DNA from: Palsa-744 sp963734815
GTDB taxonomy: Bacteria; Actinomycetota; Thermoleophilia; Solirubrobacterales; Solirubrobacteraceae
Direction: 5' to 3'
Assembly (NCBI GenBank): GCA_963734815.1
Contig: CAVTIH010000002.1
Coordinates: 372,001 to 436,000 of the forward strand
Length of the DNA: 64,000 nucleotides
The stretch's first letter is position 1; the number at the start of each line of letters is the position of its first letter. Under the pieces are notes generated by a model. That model was not told the origin of the DNA and did no database searches. It saw only the letters and a list, made by a program, of their open reading frames with translations. This document shows positions 8,736-19,375 of the stretch, piece by piece. The position numbers and the translations under genes are program-made.

Positions 8736-9389
8736 GGGCTGGGGAGCCGACCCGGCTGGCCGGGTCGCTGTCGGCGGGTCGTGAGGGCGGGCGTCGCAGA
8801 TACCCGGTTCTGCGGCTCCGGTCGAGTGTCCGTGCGGCGCAGGGCCGTTGCAGGCCGCCTGGAGGGCAAGGTGATGCTTGTGGAGCTGGAGGAGGTTGTG
8901 AGCGATCCCCAAGGCTCATCGGCGCAGGCTTGCGACACACTCGCTTGCCTCCGGGCGAAGCGGGCGTGTCGCCGGCCTTGGCCGACGCACCTGAACCTCG
9001 TCCTTAACGGCAGCCCGTAACCAGGTCACCGGGACGCTCGCTTGCCGTGGAAGGGAACACTCTCGCGCCCACAGCACCTGCCCACCATGGGCGGCTCAGT
9101 AGACCGCAACGGCATGATCGCGCCGGCAGTCAGATGGCGCCTGACCACGAGCGTCGAGCCACGGAGTACCGTCGCCGTGATGGTGTTCGGTCCGCCAGAG
9201 AACGACTGATACCAAACACCGAGCACGATGCAACGTCCCGAAAGGTGACTCGGGTCAACAAGCACTTCAGCCGCGGCGAGCGTCGGAAACGCGAGCGACG
9301 CCATGGATGCAAGAACGAGAACGTACATCTGGTAGGGTCGCGGCCGAGAGCGCGTACATCGATGCCGGCTAGGGGGTCTTAGGGACGGG
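8736..9389. other. Gene-free interval with a possible transposase relic
   Basis: No convincing gene. On the - strand near 8850-8912 a short frame reads LGIAHNLLQLHKHHLALQ, which resembles the extreme C-terminus of some DDE transposases, preceded at once by a stop. The remainder holds only shadow frames. The last 40 bases lead into the giant gene at 9390, with only a weak purine-rich site (AGGGACGGG). Confidence 0.4.
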
Positions 9390-12300
9390 ATGCCGCAGCA
9401 ATTTCGCACGCAGCTCGTTCGTGTCGCGACAGCTGCGGCCCTGCTCGGCACTCTCTTGCTCGCCGGGGCTCAGCCGTCTCTTGCGTCGGTCGACGCGACA
9501 CCTCTATTCTCGGCGCCGCTTGGCTCGCTGATGACTTTCGACACCGTTCCGGTCGCCACCCCGGCGGTGTCTGCGCCGGCGGATCTGCTGGTCGGTGAGG
9601 CCGGCGGGTACGTCGATCTGCCGGTCACTCTGAGCGCGCCCGGGACGAGCACGGTGACCGTCGACTACGCGACCGCCAACAGCACCGCTGGCTCCGGGAC
9701 GGGATGTGACGACACCTATGTCGGTGTGAGCGGCACCCTCACCTTCGCGCCCGGCGAAACAACCAAGGTCGTCCGCGTCGACCTCAACGACTGCAGCCTG
9801 TCGGGTTTTCGCGCCTTCCTGTTCAACCTCTCCTCCCCCGGTGGCGCCACGATCGCCACGGCGAGCACCCAGGTCGGGATCGTCGGTGACGCGGTCGGGG
9901 CGGGGACGCCGGGACTGGATGTGCGTGACGCGGTGGTCGCCAACGGCGCTGGCATCGTCGAGGTGCCGGTACTGTTGGGCGGCCCGGCCGGGGCGGCCTC
10001 CAAGAGCACCGTCACGGTTGAATACGCGACCCACGACGACTCGGCCGTGGCCGGCTCGGACTACGAAGCGAGCGGCGGCACGTTGACCTTCGCGCCGGGG
10101 CAGACGGTCGCCAACGTGCCGGTCGTGATCGACGACCGCGAAGGCGCGCAGCCCACCCGCCGCTTCACGATCACCCTCAGCAACCCCAGCAACGCCTCGA
10201 TCGTGGACGGCAGCGGCGTTGTCACGATCGGCGCGAGCGGCGGGACCGCGGTCGCCACCCCGGCGGTGTCTGCGCCGGCGGATCTGCTGGTCGGTGAGGC
10301 CGGCGGGTACGTCGATCTGCCGGTCACTCTGAGCGCGCCCGGGACGAGCACGGTGACCGTCGACTACGCGACCGCCAACAGCACCGCTGGCTCCGGGACG
10401 GGATGTGACGACACCTATGTCGGTGTGAGCGGCACCCTCACCTTCGCGCCCGGCGAAACAACCAAGGTCGTCCGCGTCGACCTCAACGACTGCAGCCTGT
10501 CGGGTTTTCGCGCCTTCCTGTTCAACCTCTCCTCCCCCGGTGGCGCCACGATCGCCACGGCGAGCACCCAGGTCGGGATCGTCGGTGACGCGGTCGGGGC
10601 GGGGACGCCGGGACTGGATGTGCGTGACGCGGTGGTCGCCAACGGCGCTGGCATCGTCGAGGTGCCGGTACTGTTGGGCGGCCCGGCCGGGGCGGCCTCC
10701 AAGAGCACCGTCACGGTTGAATACGCGACCCACGACGACTCGGCCGTGGCCGGCTCGGACTACGAAGCGAGCGGCGGCACGTTGACCTTCGCGCCGGGGC
10801 AGACGGTCGCCAACGTGCCGGTCGTGATCGACGACCGCGAAGGCGCGCAGCCCACCCGCCGCTTCACGATCACCCTCAGCAACCCCAGCAACGCCTCGAT
10901 CGTGGACGGCAGCGGCGTTGTCACGATCGGCGCGAGCGGCGGGACCGCGGTCGCCACCCCGGCGGTGTCTGCGCCGGCGGATCTGCTGGTCGGTGAGGCC
11001 GGCGGGTACGTCGATCTGCCGGTCACTCTGAGCGCGCCCGGGACGAGCACGGTGACCGTCGACTACGCGACCGCCAACAGCACCGCTGGCTCCGGGACGG
11101 GATGTGACGACACCTATGTCGGTGTGAGCGGCACCCTCACCTTCGCGCCCGGCGAAACAACCAAGGTCGTCCGCGTCGACCTCAACGACTGCAGCCTGTC
11201 GGGTTTTCGCGCCTTCCTGTTCAACCTCTCCTCCCCCGGTGGCGCCACGATCGCCACGGCGAGCACCCAGGTCGGGATCGTCGGTGACGCGGTCGGGGCG
11301 GGGACGCCGGGACTGGATGTGCGTGACGCGGTGGTCGCCAACGGCGCTGGCATCGTCGAGGTGCCGGTACTGTTGGGCGGCCCGGCCGGGGCGGCCTCCA
11401 AGAGCACCGTCACGGTTGAATACGCGACCCACGACGACTCGGCCGTGGCCGGCTCGGACTACGAAGCGAGCGGCGGCACGTTGACCTTCGCGCCGGGGCA
11501 GACGGTCGCCAACGTGCCGGTCGTGATCGACGACCGCGAAGGCGCGCAGCCCACCCGCCGCTTCACGATCACCCTCAGCAACCCCAGCAACGCCTCGATC
11601 GTGGACGGCAGCGGCGTTGTCACGATCGGCGCGAGCGGCGGGACCGCGGTCGCCACCCCGGCGGTGTCTGCGCCGGCGGATCTGCTGGTCGGTGAGGCCG
11701 GCGGGTACGTCGATCTGCCGGTCACTCTGAGCGCGCCCGGGACGAGCACGGTGACCGTCGACTACGCGACCGCCAACAGCACCGCTGGCTCCGGGACGGG
11801 ATGTGACGACACCTATGTCGGTGTGAGCGGCACCCTCACCTTCGCGCCCGGCGAAACAACCAAGGTCGTCCGCGTCGACCTCAACGACTGCAGCCTGTCG
11901 GGTTTTCGCGCCTTCCTGTTCAACCTCTCCTCCCCCGGTGGCGCCACGATCGCCACGGCGAGCACCCAGGTCGGGATCGTCGGTGACGCGGTCGGGGCGG
12001 GGACGCCGGGACTGGATGTGCGTGACGCGGTGGTCGCCAACGGCGCTGGCATCGTCGAGGTGCCGGTACTGTTGGGCGGCCCGGCCGGGGCGGCCTCCAA
12101 GAGCACCGTCACGGTTGAATACGCGACCCACGACGACTCGGCCGTGGCCGGCTCGGACTACGAAGCGAGCGGCGGCACGTTGACCTTCGCGCCGGGGCAG
12201 ACGGTCGCCAACGTGCCGGTCGTGATCGACGACCGCGAAGGCGCGCAGCCCACCCGCCGCTTCACGATCACCCTCAGCAACCCCAGCAACGCCTCGATCG

Positions 12301-15300
12301 TGGACGGCAGCGGCGTTGTCACGATCGGCGCGAGCGGCGGGACCGCGGTCGCCACCCCGGCGGTGTCTGCGCCGGCGGATCTGCTGGTCGGTGAGGCCGG
12401 CGGGTACGTCGATCTGCCGGTCACTCTGAGCGCGCCCGGGACGAGCACGGTGACCGTCGACTACGCGACCGCCAACAGCACCGCTGGCTCCGGGACGGGA
12501 TGTGACGACACCTATGTCGGTGTGAGCGGCACCCTCACCTTCGCGCCCGGCGAAACAACCAAGGTCGTCCGCGTCGACCTCAACGACTGCAGCCTGTCGG
12601 GTTTTCGCGCCTTCCTGTTCAACCTCTCCTCCCCCGGTGGCGCCACGATCGCCACGGCGAGCACCCAGGTCGGGATCGTCGGTGACGCGGTCGGGGCGGG
12701 GACGCCGGGACTGGATGTGCGTGACGCGGTGGTCGCCAACGGCGCTGGCATCGTCGAGGTGCCGGTACTGTTGGGCGGCCCGGCCGGGGCGGCCTCCAAG
12801 AGCACCGTCACGGTTGAATACGCGACCCACGACGACTCGGCCGTGGCCGGCTCGGACTACGAAGCGAGCGGCGGCACGTTGACCTTCGCGCCGGGGCAGA
12901 CGGTCGCCAACGTGCCGGTCGTGATCGACGACCGCGAAGGCGCGCAGCCCACCCGCCGCTTCACGATCACCCTCAGCAACCCCAGCAACGCCTCGATCGT
13001 GGACGGCAGCGGCGTTGTCACGATCGGCGCGAGCGGCGGGACCGCGGTCGCCACCCCGGCGGTGTCTGCGCCGGCGGATCTGCTGGTCGGTGAGGCCGGC
13101 GGGTACGTCGATCTGCCGGTCACTCTGAGCGCGCCCGGGACGAGCACGGTGACCGTCGACTACGCGACCGCCAACAGCACCGCTGGCTCCGGGACGGGAT
13201 GTGACGACACCTATGTCGGTGTGAGCGGCACCCTCACCTTCGCGCCCGGCGAAACAACCAAGGTCGTCCGCGTCGACCTCAACGACTGCAGCCTCGCAAA
13301 TCCGGGAACGTTTACCTTTAACCTGTCCTCGCCTACCAACGCCACGATAGCCAGCGCGAGTGCGCAGATCCAGATCGTCGAAGGCTTGCCGGAAGGGACG
13401 ATTCAGGCGGTCTACGTGCCGACCGCCGTGCTAGTGGGCGCCCCGTACAACGCGCTCTTCCGCGCCTCCGGGCTCGTCAACTACATGCTGGAGGGGGCGC
13501 CGCCCTGGCTCACGGTCAGCTCTACCGGAGCGGTGACGGGCGTGCCGCCGGCGGGCACCAGCTCGTTCAGCTTCAGTATCTCGGCGACCGGAAGCCCGAC
13601 CGTGGGGCCGTTCACCGTGACCGTCGTACCAGCGAGCGTCCTCACCGTCCACCTCGGGGCAGCGGGCGCGGGTCTTGACGTCCAAGCCGTGGGCGAATTC
13701 GGCCAGACCTGGACCGCCCGCGCCGATTCCAATGGAGACGCGGTCTTCCCCGACCTGGCTCGGGAAGCCACGGTGACGCTTTCGCTGCCGGGCCTCAACG
13801 AATGGACCGACCTGCCGGTCGATCCGCAGCACGTGACCATTGACGCAGCGGACACCGAAATCACGATGCCCGTCACCCCGCAGCCCACTACGACACTCAC
13901 CGGGACCGTCACCGACAGCACCATCGACGATCCGATTCCCGGCGCAGAGGTGTCCGTCGTACAGACCATCGGCAGCCAGAGCAAAACGTCTCAGGCGACG
14001 ACCGATGACAACGGCAACTACTCGGTCCCCGGCCTACTGACCGGAGAGAACGCATCCACAACCGTCTCCGCCATAAATTCAAAGGGCCACGTGACGCAGA
14101 CAGTCGACCTTGGAACCACCGATACCCTGAACCTGAGCGTGGTGCCGCTTCAGACCTACGACGTGGAGCCGCAGCTCTACACGCAGGAGCCGGGTGGTTC
14201 ACCGCAGCTGCAGCCGAACACCTGGAGGTCGGAGGTCCACTTCGGCGAGTACGTCCAGACTCCGGAGGGCAACTACAGCGACCCGTCGAATGAAGTGGAG
14301 GTTCAAGGCTACCCGGGCGATGATGTATCGCTGTGTGCGAACGGGGCCCCGGCCGGCCTCAACTCCGGGTGCGCCTCCGTGAGGCTGCCCAACACCACCA
14401 CCGACCCGATTCCTGTGAGCCTCACCCTCTCCGGATCGCAGCAGGTCAGTCTCACTCCCGAACTCGAAGGCGGCGCCACCGGAACCGTCGAGGTCAGTGG
14501 CGTAGAGGAAGGCGGCTCGAACGACACGGTATCCGTGTCGATCCCGACGGGCACCGATTCGTCAGGCGGCCCACAGACCGTCGCCGTCCCCGACGCGGGC
14601 ACCTGGGATTTCACGTTGACCAGCGGCACCTTCAAGGCGATTCGTACCGGCGTGGTGGTTGACGCGAACGACGTTACCCCGCTCGGCACGGTGACCCTCA
14701 GCGACACCGGCGTCTTCGGCGGCACCGGCAACGCGGCACTGGCAACCCAGTCCTCAGTCGCACCCGGGGGCCTGCTTGACGTCACGGTCAAGTGGGACGC
14801 CTCTCAAGGCGTCAACAATGCCACGCTGCACGTCGACGTACCGGCCGGCACCACGCTGCTCGAGGACGGGTTCGTGGTCGACGGACAAGTCGTCCCCGCC
14901 ACCGTTGGCGCCGATAACGCCGTGAGTGCGCCGGTCGGTGATCTCGCCTCAGGCGCCACCGGCACGGCCACGCTCAGCCTGCAGCTCGGCACAGGCTCGT
15001 CAGCGCCGGCCGCTGGCACGCTGGCGATCAACGCGCGGATGACCTATGACGGCGGCCAGGGCCTGATCGGCACGGCGACAGCGACCGTCGCCGGTGTCAG
15101 CCTCAATGGCCCGTATCAGACAGGCGTCGACGACATCGCTGTTTCAGGTGACGCTCAGCCCGGTGCCACCGTCACCGTCACCGACGAGGGCACGGAGATA
15201 GGGCAGTTCCAGACGCCGGCCAGCGGCTACTGGCACGGAAGCGTCACTCTTCCTGATCAAGGTCAGGGATACGTGCACGCTTTGACCGCCACCACTCCGG

Positions 15301-17762
15301 TCGATCCAAGCAACCCGTCAGGGGCGACCTACACGAGCGAAGAGCTGGACGTGACCTACGACGAATATGTTCCAACAGTCAGTGACGTGACGCTCAGTCA
15401 AGACATAAGCGGCGGGTCGACGCTGACCGCCCCGGTGGGCTCAGCGTTTCCATTCGTGTATGTGCCGGGCAATCCACTCTCCGTCCTGGCACACGTCACG
15501 GACCCGAACCAGGTGACCGACGCGACTATCACTGCGGGCGGGGTCAGTGCTCCGGCCACCGTCAACTCAGACGGTACGGTCACGGCAGCCGTGCCGATCG
15601 AGAGTCTCAGTGGCCCGATCACGCTCAACTACGACGAAGCGCCCTCGAGCGCGAGCTTCGTCGACCAGGTCGGCACGCTGCCGACCGACACCGAGCAGGC
15701 GAGACTACGCCTCCCTCCCGATCTGAGAGGCGTTCTCAGCGACCCCGTGGCAGATCCCAATAACACCGCCACGAACCAGACCTACACGATGACGTTCGAC
15801 GGCGATCCGGCTGCGACCATACGAGAGACCGTCGAACTCCCGACGTCACCCACCGACACCATCGGTCGAGAATTGGCGCCAGGGCTGTGGCTCGGCTCGT
15901 CTGGGTTGACGACGACAACCGACCCAGAAACGGGCGACGAGACGATCTCGGCGACCGTGTTCGTCGCTCCTGACGCCACCGACTCAAGTGACGTGAGGCC
16001 TGACGCTTCTGTGGGCTCGCGCGAGGCGGTTAAGTTCTTCTTTGATGAGTCCAAGGACATTGTTCGCGACTTTGCTCAGGACATGATCGCGGAGAAGCTT
16101 GAGTCGCTCGGCGGGAAGATCGGGGCGGCAGCCGGGAACGTTTCTAAGCTGCTTGAATACGTCCCAGGCGCCGGTGTGTTCTATGGATCGGTTAAGCGCG
16201 CATATGTCATAGAGTCGCTTTATGCACAGGCGGCCGGCTGCGGATCCTCAGCGCCCGCTCACGACGCGGCAATTGACAACCTGGCTGGCAAAAACCTGGG
16301 CGTGACCGTGCTCGCTGCTGCCGGCACACTCAACGGCGTTGGTATGGGCGCCGCGATCAAGGACGCGGGGCTGACCGGTCTCGGCACGAACGCTCTGAAC
16401 GCGATCTTTTCCACAGTGTCGATGGCGCCTGCCGATTTGGTCGGCGACGACTGGGACTCGGCTGCCGCAAATGTGGCGGCAGACCTCCAGAACGACGCGA
16501 ATTGCAGCCCGCAGCCCGCTCAACCTGATACGCAGACGCAACTGGTGCAGAACGTAACCGGCATCGTAGACCCCAGCGGGACAATCACCGACGGCCCTTA
16601 CTCCTCGCCGCTGAGCGGCGCGACCATCACGATCCTGCGCTCTGACACCGGCGACCCCGGCTCCTGGCAGCCGTGGAACGCCGACGACTACGCGCAGACC
16701 AACCCGGTGTCGTCGAACGCCGGCGGCAGCTATGGCTGGGATGTGCCGACTGGCTGGTACGTGGTCACAGCGAGCGCGCCTGGCCATCTGACGGCGACCA
16801 GTAAACCCACACAGGTGCTGCCACCGCAAACCGGTATCGATCTGATGCTGCCCGACGCGGCGTACGGTTCGGTAGATGACGTTGAAGGTGTCGGCGGGAC
16901 CTCGCCTAGTGTCACGGTGGACTTCGGCACCTGGATGGAGGCCGACACACTCGATGCCAGCAACATCACACTCACCGACTCAAGTGGCAACACCGTGCCC
17001 GCAACCGTCACGGCCGTCGATCCGCAGCCCGCTCCGGGCGGGCTGTCGCTGACCAAGACCGCGAAGCTCGTGATCACGCCGCCGGCTGGGGCCGGCGCAG
17101 CCTGGTCACCGACGCTGACGCTGAACGTTGCCAAGTCCGTGCTTGATGCTGCCGGGCGGCAGCTCCAAGCGCCGATCACGCAGAGCGTGATCCTCAACGC
17201 GCCGAGCGGCAACAGCCCCGCCGGCGGAAACACCGGCGGCAACAGCCCCGGCGGCTCGAACACCGGCGGGAGCACTGGCGGCGGGAACACCGCCACGACG
17301 TCCAACCAGACGAACAGCGGAACGCAGGCAAAGGCTCCGTCCACTCTGACCGCGACGCTCGACAACCAGGACATCACGCTGAGCACGCCATCGGCGTTGG
17401 TCTGTTCCGCGAGGACCGGCGCCGCCACGGTCTCCTTCAAGTCTGCGGCGATCCAGGGCTCCAACAAGACCGCGCTCAGCTTCGAGCGCGTCGTGTTCTG
17501 GATTGGCAAGGGCATCGCCCACACGACGAAGAAGACCGAGACGGTGCACGGCACGAAGAAGACGGTCACCGTCACGACCTATGCCGCCAACGCCACCAGC
17601 ACCAAGGCGTCGGTGACGAAGACCTTGAAGCTGAAGGGCTATAAGTCAGGCGCTCAAGCCCTCAGGGTGGTTGTGACCTACCGCGAGAAGGTCAGGCAGG
17701 GCAAGCGGACCGTCCTGGAGAGCGTTACGAAGACCCTGACGACCAAGCTCCAGGTGTGCTGA
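9390..17762 (+). CDS. Giant secreted Calx-beta repeat protein (2790 residues)
   Basis: The N-terminus is a signal peptide (basic MPQQFRTQLVR, then a hydrophobic stretch ending near ALLGTLLLAGAQPSLA). Residues about 54-1301 are tandem Calx-beta-like sandwiches. Each module contains YATANSTAG or YATHDDSAVAGSDYE, then GTLTFAPG and a DD/ND segment, followed by FxLSNPSNA or FNLSSP. The modules come as a 233-residue pair repeated five times plus a part copy. A He_PIG/cadherin-like segment follows (PPWLTVSSTGAVTGVP), then a carboxypeptidase-regulatory-like domain (about 1510-1580, LTGTVTDSTIDDPIPGAEV), further beta-rich regions and an SbsA-Ig-like domain (about 2500). A Gly/Asn/Thr-rich linker precedes a Lys/Thr-rich C-terminal domain ending in Cys. 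Calx-beta folds commonly bind calcium. An adhesive cell-surface or exported role is inferred. Confidence 0.88.
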   Translation: MPQQFRTQLVRVATAAALLGTLLLAGAQPSLASVDATPLFSAPLGSLMTFDTVPVATPAVSAPADLLVGEAGGYVDLPVTLSAPGTSTVTVDYATANSTAGSGTGCDDTYVGVSGTLTFAPGETTKVVRVDLNDCSLSGFRAFLFNLSSPGGATIATASTQVGIVGDAVGAGTPGLDVRDAVVANGAGIVEVPVLLGGPAGAASKSTVTVEYATHDDSAVAGSDYEASGGTLTFAPGQTVANVPVVIDDREGAQPTRRFTITLSNPSNASIVDGSGVVTIGASGGTAVATPAVSAPADLLVGEAGGYVDLPVTLSAPGTSTVTVDYATANSTAGSGTGCDDTYVGVSGTLTFAPGETTKVVRVDLNDCSLSGFRAFLFNLSSPGGATIATASTQVGIVGDAVGAGTPGLDVRDAVVANGAGIVEVPVLLGGPAGAASKSTVTVEYATHDDSAVAGSDYEASGGTLTFAPGQTVANVPVVIDDREGAQPTRRFTITLSNPSNASIVDGSGVVTIGASGGTAVATPAVSAPADLLVGEAGGYVDLPVTLSAPGTSTVTVDYATANSTAGSGTGCDDTYVGVSGTLTFAPGETTKVVRVDLNDCSLSGFRAFLFNLSSPGGATIATASTQVGIVGDAVGAGTPGLDVRDAVVANGAGIVEVPVLLGGPAGAASKSTVTVEYATHDDSAVAGSDYEASGGTLTFAPGQTVANVPVVIDDREGAQPTRRFTITLSNPSNASIVDGSGVVTIGASGGTAVATPAVSAPADLLVGEAGGYVDLPVTLSAPGTSTVTVDYATANSTAGSGTGCDDTYVGVSGTLTFAPGETTKVVRVDLNDCSLSGFRAFLFNLSSPGGATIATASTQVGIVGDAVGAGTPGLDVRDAVVANGAGIVEVPVLLGGPAGAASKSTVTVEYATHDDSAVAGSDYEASGGTLTFAPGQTVANVPVVIDDREGAQPTRRFTITLSNPSNASIVDGSGVVTIGASGGTAVATPAVSAPADLLVGEAGGYVDLPVTLSAPGTSTVTVDYATANSTAGSGTGCDDTYVGVSGTLTFAPGETTKVVRVDLNDCSLSGFRAFLFNLSSPGGATIATASTQVGIVGDAVGAGTPGLDVRDAVVANGAGIVEVPVLLGGPAGAASKSTVTVEYATHDDSAVAGSDYEASGGTLTFAPGQTVANVPVVIDDREGAQPTRRFTITLSNPSNASIVDGSGVVTIGASGGTAVATPAVSAPADLLVGEAGGYVDLPVTLSAPGTSTVTVDYATANSTAGSGTGCDDTYVGVSGTLTFAPGETTKVVRVDLNDCSLANPGTFTFNLSSPTNATIASASAQIQIVEGLPEGTIQAVYVPTAVLVGAPYNALFRASGLVNYMLEGAPPWLTVSSTGAVTGVPPAGTSSFSFSISATGSPTVGPFTVTVVPASVLTVHLGAAGAGLDVQAVGEFGQTWTARADSNGDAVFPDLAREATVTLSLPGLNEWTDLPVDPQHVTIDAADTEITMPVTPQPTTTLTGTVTDSTIDDPIPGAEVSVVQTIGSQSKTSQATTDDNGNYSVPGLLTGENASTTVSAINSKGHVTQTVDLGTTDTLNLSVVPLQTYDVEPQLYTQEPGGSPQLQPNTWRSEVHFGEYVQTPEGNYSDPSNEVEVQGYPGDDVSLCANGAPAGLNSGCASVRLPNTTTDPIPVSLTLSGSQQVSLTPELEGGATGTVEVSGVEEGGSNDTVSVSIPTGTDSSGGPQTVAVPDAGTWDFTLTSGTFKAIRTGVVVDANDVTPLGTVTLSDTGVFGGTGNAALATQSSVAPGGLLDVTVKWDASQGVNNATLHVDVPAGTTLLEDGFVVDGQVVPATVGADNAVSAPVGDLASGATGTATLSLQLGTGSSAPAAGTLAINARMTYDGGQGLIGTATATVAGVSLNGPYQTGVDDIAVSGDAQPGATVTVTDEGTEIGQFQTPASGYWHGSVTLPDQGQGYVHALTATTPVDPSNPSGATYTSEELDVTYDEYVPTVSDVTLSQDISGGSTLTAPVGSAFPFVYVPGNPLSVLAHVTDPNQVTDATITAGGVSAPATVNSDGTVTAAVPIESLSGPITLNYDEAPSSASFVDQVGTLPTDTEQARLRLPPDLRGVLSDPVADPNNTATNQTYTMTFDGDPAATIRETVELPTSPTDTIGRELAPGLWLGSSGLTTTTDPETGDETISATVFVAPDATDSSDVRPDASVGSREAVKFFFDESKDIVRDFAQDMIAEKLESLGGKIGAAAGNVSKLLEYVPGAGVFYGSVKRAYVIESLYAQAAGCGSSAPAHDAAIDNLAGKNLGVTVLAAAGTLNGVGMGAAIKDAGLTGLGTNALNAIFSTVSMAPADLVGDDWDSAAANVAADLQNDANCSPQPAQPDTQTQLVQNVTGIVDPSGTITDGPYSSPLSGATITILRSDTGDPGSWQPWNADDYAQTNPVSSNAGGSYGWDVPTGWYVVTASAPGHLTATSKPTQVLPPQTGIDLMLPDAAYGSVDDVEGVGGTSPSVTVDFGTWMEADTLDASNITLTDSSGNTVPATVTAVDPQPAPGGLSLTKTAKLVITPPAGAGAAWSPTLTLNVAKSVLDAAGRQLQAPITQSVILNAPSGNSPAGGNTGGNSPGGSNTGGSTGGGNTATTSNQTNSGTQAKAPSTLTATLDNQDITLSTPSALVCSARTGAATVSFKSAAIQGSNKTALSFERVVFWIGKGIAHTTKKTETVHGTKKTVTVTTYAANATSTKASVTKTLKLKGYKSGAQALRVVVTYREKVRQGKRTVLESVTKTLTTKLQVC
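9550..13292. repeat. 699-bp tandem repeat, five full copies plus a partial sixth
   Basis: Units begin at 9550, 10249, 10948, 11647, 12346 and 13045. The copies look identical base for base wherever I compared them. The sixth stops matching at about 13292, just after the DLNDCSL codons. The unit is divisible by three and encodes a pair of Calx-beta modules, so copy number can change without breaking the frame. The identity points to recent amplification or ongoing conversion. Confidence 0.92.
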
Positions 17763-17999
17763 TCCGGAGCATTCTCCAACGGTCGCACGACGTGGTTGCA
17801 GCGGCGAGGGCGTGCGCATTGTGAGGCTTCCGCCCGGTCAGCAGCGGGCGGCGGTATCCGGCCGTCAAGCGAGGAAGCCAAGGCAACGTTCAGCTCCGAG
17901 ACGTGACCCCTCTGCCCAGCAGCGAGCTAAACGGCCTCTGTGCCTGCAATCTGGCGTCGTGCGCGTCCCAGCGCCCGCCTGACGAGCTATCCGATCTTC

Positions 18000-18240
18000 T
18001 CAGGCATACTCGACCTCGTCGTAGCCCGCCAGACAGTCCTCTAGAAAGCTATGGAACGCCTCTCGACCTTCGACGGTGATGCCGACCATCCGGGTCACGT
18101 CGACGACGATCCGCGCTCGCATCGAACTGCATCGCCGTATCCAGATCGCACCTATTGACCGCATCGGCGGACAGACGGGCGAGCTCCACCCACTCGGGGG
18201 TCGTGGTCTCCTCGACATCGTGCGAAGTATCCCGGACCGC
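18000..18240 (-). pseudogene. SnoaL/NTF2-like protein relic
   Basis: On the - strand one frame reads PEWVELARLSADAVNRCDLDTAMQF. A second frame continues VVDVTRMVGITVEGREAFHSFLE to the stop at 18000. Together they follow the order of a SnoaL-like polyketide-cyclase fold protein (helix with AFNRGDLD-like motif, then a strand, then GREAxxxFxE). They are separated by a frameshift near 18118. The start is unclear. Non-functional. Confidence 0.5.
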
Positions 18241-18566
18241 TGCCTTCCCGGCTAAAGCGAGCGTCTGAGCGACACTCGCGCAGACGACTGGATCGGACGA
18301 TCAGCGAGAGCAGCGACTGCGTGAGGCCGCGCTGTCGCAATCTCCTGAGCGAGCGGGCGTGGGCCACAAGCAGCTCCGTTGTCCAGCTGGCGAGAGTACG
18401 CGCCCGTGCGCGCCATGAAGCACAATCTGGGCGATGACGGAGCAGTGCTTCCAGCTCGTCGCCGATGTGAGCAGCGACGACCCCTGCCGCGATCGAGCCA
18501 CTCTTGCTTCGGCTGGTGCAGGGACAGATCACGGTGACGGCCGGCGGCTTCCCCGTCGAGGCGAAT

Positions 18567-18736
18567 ATGATCGGCGCGAGCGCGCCGGACCTCAATCGTT
18601 GGCTGCTCTCGGCGCTGCGCCGGGTGGAACGGCGGATTCGCCTACAGGCCGAATGGAGAGTGCGGCCGGTGCCCCCCACCGCTTCTTCGACTACGTGCCC
18701 CCAAGGGGACCGGCCAGCGAGTTGCTAACCCCATAG
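18567..18736 (+). pseudogene. Small conserved-looking protein, frameshifted
   Basis: From ATG 18567 the frame reads DLNRWLLSALRRVERRIRLQAEW. After a shift near 18656 another frame reads SAAGAPHRFFDYVPPRGPASELL and stops at 18736. The second piece (HRFFDYVP) looks like a natural continuation. I do not know the function. Confidence 0.35.
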
Positions 18737-18851
18737 GACGGCGATCGGGGCGGCGATGATTCCCTGAGCTCAACCGGTTGTCGCAACGCGGTGTGGTCGC
18801 GTCTCGTTCCCCGGGTGAATTCGTTCGGGGGTAGCTCCGCTTGAGTGGATG

Positions 18852-19280
18852 TTATGCGGCGATCACCTCCTCGGTGTTCGTCGTGGCTGGTGGAGCGGCC
18901 TTGGTGTCGCGTAGTTGGCGGCGTAGGCGCTCGATCTCGGCGACGGTCTGGGGGTTCATCTTTACGCCGCGCCAGCCGCGGGAGGAGAGCTCCAGCACTG
19001 CCCAGGTCAGCGAGAGAGCGGAAGTCTCGCCGGGGAACCGGCCGATGACCTTTGTGCGGCGGCGGACCTCCACGAACGTTCGCTCGAGGAGATTCGTGGT
19101 CCTGATTCGCTTGCGGTGGGCGGACGGGAACTGTAGGTGGGTGACGAGCGCTGGCAGGTCCGTTTCGATCACGGCCATCGCCGAGGGGTAAGCCGTCTTG
19201 TAGTCGGCGATGATGCCACGCAGCTCATGGGTCGCCTCGCCCGGGGAGCGCGCCTCGTCGAATGCTTTCCACCAGCGTGC
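18852..19280 (-). pseudogene. IS256-family transposase, C-terminal third
   Basis: The frame begins ARWWKAFDEARSPGEA and carries the typical Mutator/IS256 end (RIRTTNLLERTFVEVRRRTKVIGRFP with the catalytic Glu) to the stop at 18852. It has no start. Codon phase and sequence continue directly from the middle piece that ends HHQEIK at 22775. The 4-bp CTTG/CAAG shared by both sides is the IS701 target duplication. Confidence 0.85.
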
Positions 19281-19326
19281 CTTGTAGGGCGGGTGGCCGG
19301 GAGCGTTGCAGCTCCCGGCTCCCACA

Positions 19327-19360
19327 GATCTGGGCGTGACAGTCTCCCGTCACCCAGCTC
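19327..19360 (-). ncRNA. Group II intron domain V
   Basis: A 34-nt hairpin on the - strand begins GAGCTGGGTGAC and closes GTCACGCCCAGATC. It has the AGC near its base and a two-base CG bulge, as in group II catalytic domain V. It lies 16 nt after the reverse-transcriptase stop and directly before domain VI (19288-19326). Confidence 0.75.
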
Positions 19361-19375
19361 TTCTCACCAGCCGTG

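Larger units (their letters stand above)
17763..18825. other. Decayed interval between the giant gene and the nested IS block
   Basis: I find no intact gene here. Two broken genes are called separately. Around 18250-18430 the - strand has a Leu/Arg-rich frame (LASWTTELLVAHARSLRRL) that could be another relic, with no recognisable family. Confidence 0.5.

Noticed and set aside
9504..12830. Very long open frame (1108 codons) on the - strand across the Calx-beta repeats
   Set aside because: It is the shadow of the repeat array: its own sequence repeats every 233 residues, lacks fold-like patterns and is Arg/Asp-biased as antisense frames in GC-rich DNA are.
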